DNA of 64,000 nt, taken from Amycolatopsis iheyensis (GTDB lineage Bacteria; Actinomycetota; Actinomycetes; Mycobacteriales; Pseudonocardiaceae). Positions 50,467 through 58,818 of this stretch are shown here, one piece after another. The translations under genes and the position numbers were made by a program. A model generated the notes under the pieces. That model saw only the letters and a program-made list of their open reading frames with translations. It ran no database searches and was not told the DNA's origin. The DNA is taken from assembly GCF_024703995.1 (NCBI RefSeq), contig NZ_JAMXQV010000037.1:20392-84391 (forward strand). Reading direction: 5' to 3'. Each line of letters begins with the position of its first letter. Position 1 is the first letter of the stretch.

Positions 50467-51585
50467 TCAGCCGTTCAGGAACCGCTCGGCGTGGCTGTAG
50501 CCGACCCGCGGCCCGGACGCGGGCCGGGCGGGCCGGTTCGGCGGCTGGTAGTAGTAGCCGAGGCCGCGTGCGCTGACGATCGCGTCGGCGCCGAGCCCGT
50601 TCTCGCGCAGCTTCGTGCGCAGGACGGCCACGAGCACCGCCAGGGTCCGCTTCCGGGCGGCGGCCGTCCCCGGGGGGTCACCCCAGACGTGGGCGATGAT
50701 CCGGTCGGCGGACTGGATGGTGCCGGCCCCTCGGACGAGTAGCTCGAGCAGCGCGAACTCACGACGGGGGAGGACCACTTCCGCATCGCCGACGTGAACC
50801 TCGGGCGGTGCGAAGCCCACGCGGAGCACGCCGTCGTCATAGCCCTGCTCCGGCGGCCGGGTCCGCTGCCGCACGGCCTTCCGCATGCGCGCGAGGAGCT
50901 CCTCGATGGCGTACGGCTTGACGAGGTAGTCGTCGGCGCCGACGTCGAGGCCCCGCGTGATGTCCTCGATCTCGCCGCGCGCGGTCACGACGATCACCGG
51001 GACGTCACTGGTCTTCCGGATTTCGCGCAGCAGCGTCAGGCCGTCGATGTCCGGCAGGCCGAGGTCGAGGAGGACGACGTCCGGCTGCGCGGTCATTCCC
51101 TGGTACAGCCCGGTCTTGCCGTCGGCGGCCGTCGTGACGTGCCAGCCCCGGCGCTCGAGGCACGGCCTCAGCGCCTGGGAGACGCGGTCGTCGTCCTCGA
51201 TGAGCAGCACCTTCCCGGTCCCGGAGACCCCGGTGGCGACGCGGGCGGGTTCGGTCTCCGGGACGTCGAGGCGCCGGATCTCCACCGCCGCCGCGGACTC
51301 GCCCTGATCGACGAGGAAGGCCATTGCCAGCTTCTGGCAGGCGGGGCAGACGCGCATTTCCTGCCCGTCCACCGACAGTGCGAAGGTCGCGGTCAGCTTG
51401 CACGCCCGCCCGCCGATCCGGACCTCGCACACGCGGGAGAGACGCTCCCGGCTTCGTTCGTCCTCGGTCCGGCGGACCCGGTGGGCGCGCGAGCGGCACT
51501 TGTCCGAGCAGAACTTGCGCGGGCGTCCCGTCTCGGTCGACGCCGGGAGGGCTTCGCCGCAGACCTGGCAGGTGTCGGTCGCCAC
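50467..51585 (-). CDS. Zinc-cluster protein fused to an OmpR-type response regulator (orphan)
   Basis: A 372-residue fusion. The first 95 residues hold two cysteine sets: Cys6, Cys9, Cys26, Cys30 (CQVCGEALP...FCSDKC) and Cys53, Cys62, Cys80, Cys83 (CEVRIGGRAC...CPACQ), each suited to one zinc. After a linker comes a receiver domain (about 125-238) with phosphoacceptor Asp174 in DVVLLDLGLPDIDG and Lys in DDYLVKPYAIEELL. An OmpR winged helix (about 265-360) follows with LPRREFALLELLVRGAGTIQ and RTLAVLVAVLRTKLRENGLG. No kinase gene is adjacent. The GTG at 51585 follows GGAGGAGGGCC, supporting the start and the inclusion of the cysteine region. Receiver proteins with N-terminal zinc clusters are unusual. 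Confidence 0.85.
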   Translation of the reverse strand: MATDTCQVCGEALPASTETGRPRKFCSDKCRSRAHRVRRTEDERSRERLSRVCEVRIGGRACKLTATFALSVDGQEMRVCPACQKLAMAFLVDQGESAAAVEIRRLDVPETEPARVATGVSGTGKVLLIEDDDRVSQALRPCLERRGWHVTTAADGKTGLYQGMTAQPDVVLLDLGLPDIDGLTLLREIRKTSDVPVIVVTARGEIEDITRGLDVGADDYLVKPYAIEELLARMRKAVRQRTRPPEQGYDDGVLRVGFAPPEVHVGDAEVVLPRREFALLELLVRGAGTIQSADRIIAHVWGDPPGTAAARKRTLAVLVAVLRTKLRENGLGADAIVSARGLGYYYQPPNRPARPASGPRVGYSHAERFLNG

Positions 51586-51732
51586 GCGTGGCCCTCCTCC
51601 CGATTCGCCGGAACGAAACCGCTTTCGTGTCGTTCTCACGTTAGCGGCGCGAAGGTGGTCCTTGGCTCGCGCCGGCCGGTGTTGTTGCATGAAGGGGACG
51701 GCCCGGCCGCCTCGCGGCGACCGGACCCGGTG

Positions 51733-51969
51733 TCACGATCGCCTGGGCCTGCCAGCGTCGACGATCAGGTCACCGACCACGAGGACGGCCCTCGCCACGA
51801 CGGCGAGGGCCTCGTCCCGCTTCAGCGGTGCCACGACGTCCTCGAGAAGCACGAGGACCACGCGCAGTCCCGGCCAGAGCCGGGGTGCCCGTTCGCGCCA
51901 CCACCTGGCGACGCGGCGAAGCCGGACCGGCGGTTTCGACCGAGCCGCCCGGCGCGGAGTGATGGCCAC
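51733..51969 (-). CDS. Small basic hypothetical protein (78 residues)
   Basis: Reading from a GTG at 51969 with an excellent ribosome site (GAGGAGGT seven bases away): VAITPRRAARSKPPVRLRRV, then ARWWRERAPRLWPGLRVVLV, LLEDVVAPLKRDEALAVVAR and AVLVVGDLIVDAGRPRRS. The N-terminal third is strongly basic; two amphipathic/hydrophobic segments follow. Codon bias is genomic. It ends about 150 bases upstream of the zinc-cluster response regulator on the same strand and may be co-expressed. No family is recognised. Confidence 0.55.
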   Translation of the reverse strand: MAITPRRAARSKPPVRLRRVARWWRERAPRLWPGLRVVLVLLEDVVAPLKRDEALAVVARAVLVVGDLIVDAGRPRRS

Positions 51970-52209
51970 TTCGACGACCTCCTCTCGACAGCGGACGCGA
52001 CCATCGCGGGCTGTCGCGACGAGCCCCGCGGCAGCGCTGCAGCGGGAGGAGTTCGTCGGGTGCGGCCACTTCCCCGGCACCGGGGGTGTGGTGGTCCCAC
52101 CGTCGCGTGCCCGGCCGGGGCACGCAAGATCGCGCAATCAACATAACGAGCCGCCGGCGCCCCTCCCGGGTATCGGCGGGATCGCGCGGACGCACTAGAT
52201 TCCGGGGTT

Positions 52210-52599
52210 GTGAACGGTGTGATCGTGGGTGCCGCCCTGGTGCGCGACGGCAAGCTGCTCGCCCAGCAGCGAGCCTGGCCGCCGGGGCACGCGGGGCAGT
52301 GGGAGCTGCCCGGTGGCCGGGTCGAGGAGGGGGAGTCCGAGGCCTTCGCGCTGGCCCGCGAGTGCAGCGAGGAGCTCGACGTCGTCATCGAGGTCGGCGC
52401 GCGCGTCGGCGAGGACGTGCCGCTGCCCGGGGAGAAGGTCCTGAGGATCTACGCCGCGAAGCTCGTGTCGCCCGGCGAGGAGCCGCGCGCGGTCGAACAC
52501 CTGGCCGTCCGGTGGCTCGGACCCGACGACCTCGACGAGGTCGACTGGCTGCCCGCCGACCGGATCCTGCTGCCGGCCTTCCGTGAGCTGCTGGGCTGA
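52210..52599 (+). CDS. Nudix hydrolase (MutT-like)
   Basis: A 129-residue Nudix protein. The Nudix box is complete: Gly36, Glu42, Arg50-Glu51 and Glu54-Glu55 in GGRVEEGESEAFALARECSE, then ELDV. The substrate loop WPPGHAGQWELPGG resembles MutT-type (8-oxo-dGTP) and CTP-hydrolase members of actinobacteria. It would hydrolyse nucleoside diphosphate derivatives in the cytoplasm, possibly to sanitise the nucleotide pool. A GTG at 52210 follows TAGATT by eight bases, so the transcript is probably leaderless. It is convergent with trpS. Confidence 0.88.
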   Translation: MNGVIVGAALVRDGKLLAQQRAWPPGHAGQWELPGGRVEEGESEAFALARECSEELDVVIEVGARVGEDVPLPGEKVLRIYAAKLVSPGEEPRAVEHLAVRWLGPDDLDEVDWLPADRILLPAFRELLG

Positions 52600-52711
52600 A
52601 GCCGAGATCGGGCGGCGAAGAGCAGCGGCTCACCACCTGGACCCCGGCGTGGGCTTGGAGGTGGCGGCGAGAGCTGCTCGTCCTGGCCCTGCCGCCACCC
52701 ACCGCCGCTCT

Positions 52712-53677
52712 TCAATTGGCGCCGATCATCCGCAACGCCGCGTCGACCCGGTGCGAGCCGCGCTCCCGCGCGCGTTCGGCGCCCGCCTTGCGCACCCGGT
52801 CCAGCTCCGCGACGTCGTCGAGCAGGGACAACGCGCGCTCGCGCAGCGGGCGGAGCTCCTCGATCACGGCGTCGGCGACGGCGTCCTTCACCGCGCCGTA
52901 CGACGAGAACTCCCCGGCCAGCTCCGCCGGCGAGCCGCCGCGGCAGGCCGCGAGGATCTCCAGCAGGTTCGCCATCCCCGGCCGTGTGTCCGGCTCGTGC
53001 GCCGGCACCGTCTCGCCGTCGGTGACCGCCTTGCGGATCTTGCGGCGGATCTGGTCGGGCTCGTCGAGCGCGAACACCACGCCCGCCGCGTCGCGCGTCG
53101 ACTTCGACATCTTGCGCGTCGGGTCGGCGAGGTCCTTCACCCGCGCGCCGGCCGGTGGCAGCACCGCGCGCGGGATGGTGAACACCTCGCCGTAGGTGCT
53201 GTTGAACCGCTTGGCGAGCGTCCGCGTCAGCTCGACGTGCTGGCGCTGGTCCTCGCCGACCGGCACCTCCTCCGCACCCTGCAGCAGGATGTCCGCGGCC
53301 ATCAGCGCCGGGTAGGTCAGCAGCGACAGCCGCACCCCCGCCTGACCCTTGGACTTCTCCTTGAACTGGATCATCCGCGCGGCCTCGCCGTAGTTGCAGG
53401 TGCACTCCAGGACCCAGGTCAGCGCGCCCAGCTCGCGGGCCAGGTCGGACTGGACGAACACGCGCTCGGGGTCGATCCCGGCGGCGATGAGCACGGCGAG
53501 CTGTTCCCTCGCCAGGGATCGGAGTTTGGCCGGGTTGTGCTGGTTGGTCATGCCGTGCAGGTCGGCGACGAAGTACAGGTCGTCCGCGCCGCCCTCGAGC
53601 GCCCAGCGGCGCACGGCCCCGAGGTAGTTGCCGAGGTGGACGTGGCCGGACGGGGTGATCCCGGAGAGCTTGCTCAT
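52712..53677 (-). CDS. trpS: Tryptophan-tRNA ligase, probably the auxiliary attenuated type
   Basis: A 321-residue class Ic synthetase that charges tRNA-Trp. The HIGH-type motif is SGITPSGHVHLGNYLGA; the KMSKS loop is DPTRKMSKSTRDA. The tryptophan-pocket block VPVGEDQRQHVELTRTLAKR and DLHGMTNQHNP (His41) are present. In most bacterial TrpRS the first motif reads SGIQPSG; here Gln is replaced by Thr8. The 5' leader contains a Trp-peptide attenuator. In S. coelicolor an auxiliary, indolmycin-resistant TrpRS is controlled in just this way, so this copy may be that auxiliary enzyme; resistance is inferred, not shown. The start is the ATG at 53677 after GGAAGGAAG. Confidence 0.92.
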   Translation of the reverse strand: MSKLSGITPSGHVHLGNYLGAVRRWALEGGADDLYFVADLHGMTNQHNPAKLRSLAREQLAVLIAAGIDPERVFVQSDLARELGALTWVLECTCNYGEAARMIQFKEKSKGQAGVRLSLLTYPALMAADILLQGAEEVPVGEDQRQHVELTRTLAKRFNSTYGEVFTIPRAVLPPAGARVKDLADPTRKMSKSTRDAAGVVFALDEPDQIRRKIRKAVTDGETVPAHEPDTRPGMANLLEILAACRGGSPAELAGEFSSYGAVKDAVADAVIEELRPLRERALSLLDDVAELDRVRKAGAERARERGSHRVDAALRMIGAN

Positions 53678-53718
53678 GTGTCTTCCTTCCGCGGGGGGAC
53701 CACCCCGGAGAAGGCACG

Positions 53719-53744
53719 AAAAAGGCCGCCCGTCCGGGGCGGCC
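53719..53744 (-). terminator. trpS attenuator terminator hairpin
   Basis: On the minus strand, GGCCGCCC (53744-53737) pairs with GGGCGGCC (53731-53724) around a CGGAC loop, followed by a TTTTT run (53723-53719). The first arm can instead pair with GGCGGCC inside the leader peptide gene (about 53777-53771), giving the antiterminator, which is the classic attenuation switch. Confidence 0.85.
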
Positions 53745-53764
53745 GCTGGCTTGGTGCGCAGGGT

Positions 53765-53812
53765 TCAGTGGGCCGCCGAGGGCGGCCACCAGCTGGAGGT
53801 CTGCGCGTGCAC
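53765..53812 (-). CDS. trpS leader peptide with tandem Trp codons
   Basis: A 15-codon open frame from a GTG at 53812: MHAQTSSWWPPSAAH. Codons 8 and 9 (53791-53786) are both TGG. A TATAGT -10 (53824-53819) lies six bases before the GTG, so the leader is leaderless-translated. The segment just after the Trp codons (TGGCCGCC) pairs with GGCGGCCCA at the peptide's end. If the ribosome stalls at Trp codons the second segment is freed to pair with the terminator's first arm, and trpS is transcribed when charged tRNA-Trp is scarce. Reading and structure fit a ribosome-mediated attenuator. Confidence 0.85.
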   Translation of the reverse strand: MHAQTSSWWPPSAAH

Positions 53813-53891
53813 GCCCTGACTATAGCCGGGCCTGTCACCACTTCGCATCGTCCGCACGCGGGATCGCACTCGCGGGTCTACCGTCTTAACC

Positions 53892-54191
53892 ATGTATGTC
53901 GTCCTGCTGAACTACACAGCTCCGATCGAGGAAATCGACTACGCGCTCCCGGACCACGCGGAATGGCTGAACAAGCAGTACGAACACGGCCACTTCCTCG
54001 CGTCCGGGCGGCGGAACCCGCGCGTCGGCGGCGTCATCATCACGCGCCCGATGGCCCGCGGGAAGCTCGACGCCATCCTGGCGTCGGACCCGTTCTCGGT
54101 GAAGCACCTCGCGCAGTACGAGGTCATCGAGTTCTCGCCGACGAAGACGGCGCCGGAACTGCGGCAGATCAACGAAGCGGTGGCCCACTGA
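53892..54191 (+). CDS. YciI-family protein
   Basis: A 99-residue dimeric alpha/beta-barrel protein: MYVVLLNYTAPIEEIDYALP, DHAEWLNKQYEHGHFLASG, GGVIITRPMARGKLDAILAS, DPFSVKHLAQYEVIEFSPTK. The conserved His in the DHAEWL segment and Asp of DPF are the presumed YciI active-site pair; a few relatives are dehydrochlorinases or muconolactone-type isomerases, but most have no known substrate. TACCGT seven bases before the ATG at 53892 suggests a leaderless message. It is divergent from the trpS leader, and probably unrelated in function. Confidence 0.88.
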   Translation: MYVVLLNYTAPIEEIDYALPDHAEWLNKQYEHGHFLASGRRNPRVGGVIITRPMARGKLDAILASDPFSVKHLAQYEVIEFSPTKTAPELRQINEAVAH

Positions 54192-54195
54192 CCAG

Positions 54196-54345
54196 CTAGG
54201 CGGCGAGGTCCAGCTTCGCCTTCTTCAGCGCCAGCACCGGGCACTTCTTGCAGCGCGGCTTCGACCGGCAGCACTTCTTCTTCACCTTGCCGGCCTTCAT
54301 CAGCTTGCGCACGACCTTGCGCGGGTCGTCCGCTTTCTTGCCCAC
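54196..54345 (-). CDS. Small Lys/Cys-rich protein (49 residues)
   Basis: From a GTG at 54345 after GAGGAGCGCAC: MGKKADDPRKVVRKLMKAGK, VKKKCCRSKPRCKKCPVLAL, KKAKLDLAA. Thirteen lysines and five cysteines (CC, C, CKKC) suggest a zinc-binding, nucleic-acid or ribosome-associated protein. Its size and composition look like a small protein that is easily missed in annotation. It is convergent with the YciI gene, five bases apart. No function is assigned. Confidence 0.7.
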   Translation of the reverse strand: MGKKADDPRKVVRKLMKAGKVKKKCCRSKPRCKKCPVLALKKAKLDLAA

Positions 54346-54534
54346 GTGCGCTCCTCGGGTCGGTGGCAGTCACCGGTTCTCCACGTTAGGTGAGGCTAAC
54401 CGACTGGGGGGCGTGGGGCTGCTCACACAAAGGTGGAAGGTATCCTTGGTGAGGTCCGCGTGTGACCAAAGCCGGTCACGGGATGCCGATGGGCTTACGC
54501 GGCCACCCAACCCTTGAAGTTCAGGAGTTCTCGC

Positions 54535-56460
<1,926 letters not shown>

Positions 56461-56468
56461 TCTTCGAG

Positions 56469-56505
56469 AAAGCCTCCCGGTGTGCTGGTCGCCGGGAGGC
56501 TTTTT
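56469..56505 (+). terminator. Rho-independent terminator after typA
   Basis: AGCCTCCCGG (56471-56480) pairs with CCGGGAGGCT (56492-56501) around an 11-base loop, followed by TTTTT. It is one of the few classical T-tailed terminators in the window. Confidence 0.88.
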
Positions 56506-56621
56506 CGTGCCCTGGATCCGCTACGCTGGGTGCAACACTGGCGAACCCGCCGTCACGAGTTCGCGAGTTCTTCTCCTTATATCTTTATAGGGGCTTTCGT
56601 GTCCGGGCCGTGTTCGTTCCG

Positions 56622-56635
56622 CCGTTCCGGAACGG
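56622..56635. promoter_or_regulatory. Perfect palindrome in the promoter region of the first binding protein
   Basis: CCGTTCCGGAACGG is a perfect 14-bp palindrome, about 160 bases before the gene at 56793. Just upstream, 56575-56592 is unusually AT-rich for this genome (TTATATCTTTATAG) and may contain the -10. A regulator-binding site is plausible. Confidence 0.4.
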
Positions 56636-56792
56636 TCCGGGAACCCGGACGGTCCCTCGCGCGTCCTTCCAGGGGCGCCCACCTTGGGGGGCCGTACCCG
56701 GCCGATCCGGGTATGGGAATCTCGGTTCCGGTCGCGTCGGCGGCCGTGGGAGCATGGCTGACCCGATCGGGCGACTCTGGGAGGAACTGGGC

Positions 56793-58529
56793 GTGCGGGT
56801 GAATCGCAAAGCGGGGCCGGTGCTGGCGCTCGCGGCCGTGCTGCTCACCGCCTGTTCCAACACCCCGCCACCGCCGGTCGTGTCGTCGTCGGTCGCGCCC
56901 GTGTCGACCACCGGCAAGACGCCGTCGCAGATCGTCGCCGGCGTCGACGACGTGCTCGGCGGGTACAACCCGCACAACCTCGCGGACGCCTCGCAGGTGA
57001 CCTCCGCGCTCTCGCAGCTGCTGCTGCCGTCGGTGTTCCGGCAGAAGGACGACGGCACCACCCAGCTCGACAAGAACCTGATGAAGTCCGCCGAGGTGAT
57101 CTCGCAGCAGCCGTTCGTGGTCGCCTACACGATCCGGCCGGACGCGTCCTGGTCCGACGGCGCGCCCATCGCCGCCGAGGACTTCGACTACCTGCGCACC
57201 CAGATGCGCGACCAGCCCGGCGTGATCGGCCCGGCCGGCTACCGGCAGATCACCGACCTGCAGTCGCGCGAGGGCGGCAAGCGTGTCGAGGTCACCTTCG
57301 CCAAGCCCTACCCCGGCTGGCAGACGCTGTTCTCCGATCTGCTGCCCGCCCACCTGCTCAAGGACGCCCCCGACGGCTGGCGCGGGGCCCTCGCGTCGAA
57401 CTTCCCGGCCGTGGCCGGCCCGTTCTCGATCAAGAGCCTCGACACCGCCCGCGGCGAGGTGATCCTCGAGCGCAACGAGCGCTACTGGGAGAAGCCGGCC
57501 GCGATCGACCGGATCGTGCTGCGCCGCTCGGACCGGCAGACGCTGCTGGCCGCGCTGCAGAGCGGCAACGACCAGTTCGCGCTGGCCAGGACCGACGGCG
57601 ACGGGCTCAAGCGGCTCGGCGACCTCGGCCCGGCCGTCAAGCTGCACACCGTGGCCCGGCCGCTGGTCGCCGACGTGCTGCTGCGCCCGGTCAGCGCCAC
57701 GCTGCAGGACGCGCAGGTCCGCGCCGGGATCGCCGCGCTCATCGACCGGAACAAGCTGATCACCGAGGGCGTCAACGGCGGTCCGTCGGCGCAGCTGCAC
57801 GCCGACGCGCAGGTCAAGCCGCCGTCGGTGGCCGGGTACGCGGCGACCATCCCGCCCGGCCCGCCCACCGCGCCCGACGTCGCCAAGGCGGAGGAGTCGC
57901 TGAAGGCGGCGGGCTACGCGAAGACCGCGGGCACCTGGCGCAAGAACGGCAAGGCGCTGTCGCTGGTGATCGCCTCGCCGGGCACCCAGGAGCCGTACGC
58001 GACGATCGCGAAGGAGCTCACCAGCGAGCTCGCCGCGCAGGGCGTCGAGGTCAACGCGATCACGCCGCAGCCGCGTGACCTGTTCAGCGGCCTGCTCGCG
58101 ATGCCGGTCGTCGGCGGGGTCCAGCAGCCGACCGGCGACTCGGCCGGCAACGTCGGGATCGACATCGCCGTCGTGCCGCAGGCCGTCGGCGGCGACACGG
58201 CCTCGGTGCTCGCCTCGACCTTCGGCTGCCGGCCGGAGCAGACGGCGACCGGGACGGACACCACCAAACCCGTCGTTCCGGGCAATTCGGCCGGTTTCTG
58301 CGACCGGGCTCTGCAGCCGTCGATCGACGCCGCGCTGTCCGGGTCGACCCCGATCGCCGAAGCGCTCACCACCCTTGAGCCTGAACTTTGGCGTCAGAAC
58401 GTGGTGATCCCGTTGTTCCAATTGGCTGACACCCTGGCGATTGGTTCGGGCATCTCGGGCGTGACTCCAGGTCCCCCGATGGTGGGCCCGTTCGGGTCCG
58501 CGGTGAACTGGACTCGCGGCCCGAAGTAA
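56793..58529 (+). CDS. Oligopeptide-type ABC transporter substrate-binding lipoprotein
   Basis: A 578-residue SBP_bac_5 family lipoprotein. Signal MRVNRKAGPVLALAAVLLTA with lipobox LTAC (Cys21). The mature part: LDKNLMKSAEVISQQPFVVA, YTIRPDASWSDGAPIAAEDF, GPFSIKSLDTARGEVILERN, IDRIVLRRSDRQTLLAALQS and DAQVRAGIAALIDRNKLITE, the usual cluster C pattern. It binds peptides or similar solutes outside the membrane. A GTG at 56793 follows GGAGG by eight bases and gives a correct signal; an ATG at 56754 is an unlikely alternative. It is about half a kilobase upstream of a second binding protein and the permeases, which probably share it. Confidence 0.9.
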   Translation: MRVNRKAGPVLALAAVLLTACSNTPPPPVVSSSVAPVSTTGKTPSQIVAGVDDVLGGYNPHNLADASQVTSALSQLLLPSVFRQKDDGTTQLDKNLMKSAEVISQQPFVVAYTIRPDASWSDGAPIAAEDFDYLRTQMRDQPGVIGPAGYRQITDLQSREGGKRVEVTFAKPYPGWQTLFSDLLPAHLLKDAPDGWRGALASNFPAVAGPFSIKSLDTARGEVILERNERYWEKPAAIDRIVLRRSDRQTLLAALQSGNDQFALARTDGDGLKRLGDLGPAVKLHTVARPLVADVLLRPVSATLQDAQVRAGIAALIDRNKLITEGVNGGPSAQLHADAQVKPPSVAGYAATIPPGPPTAPDVAKAEESLKAAGYAKTAGTWRKNGKALSLVIASPGTQEPYATIAKELTSELAAQGVEVNAITPQPRDLFSGLLAMPVVGGVQQPTGDSAGNVGIDIAVVPQAVGGDTASVLASTFGCRPEQTATGTDTTKPVVPGNSAGFCDRALQPSIDAALSGSTPIAEALTTLEPELWRQNVVIPLFQLADTLAIGSGISGVTPGPPMVGPFGSAVNWTRGPK

Positions 58530-58716
58530 TCGCTTGGCTACGCATTCAGTACCACCGGGTGATCTTGGCGAACGCCTTCGAGTGGGACCCGGTGAATCCG
58601 TGAGGTAACCGTCGTATTTCTGGATGTCCACTGGAAGTCACCCTTTGGTCACGATCGACCCTGAACTGGTGACTGTCGGTGCTTTTCCTTTCTAGCGTGC
58701 TCCCGCAGTGCGCCAG

Positions 58717-58798
58717 TTGAGTGTCGCTTGGCGTGTCGTAGGCTCCGGCCCATCCAACCGGAGCGGTGTGGGCCCTTGTCCCGATATTCAGGGGCCCA
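58717..58798 (+). promoter_or_regulatory. Promoter and structured leader of the second binding protein gene
   Basis: TTGAGT (58717-58722) and TAGGCT (58739-58744) are separated by 16 bases, a plausible -35/-10 pair. Downstream, CTCCGG pairs with CCGGAG (58743-58748 / 58758-58763), overlapping the -10, and TGGGCCC with GGGCCCA (58769-58775 / 58792-58798), the latter ending six bases before the AGGAGGG ribosome site. The rest of 58530-58716 holds no recognised feature. Confidence 0.4.
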
Positions 58799-58818
58799 GT
58801 GCTAGGAGGGCACACTTC

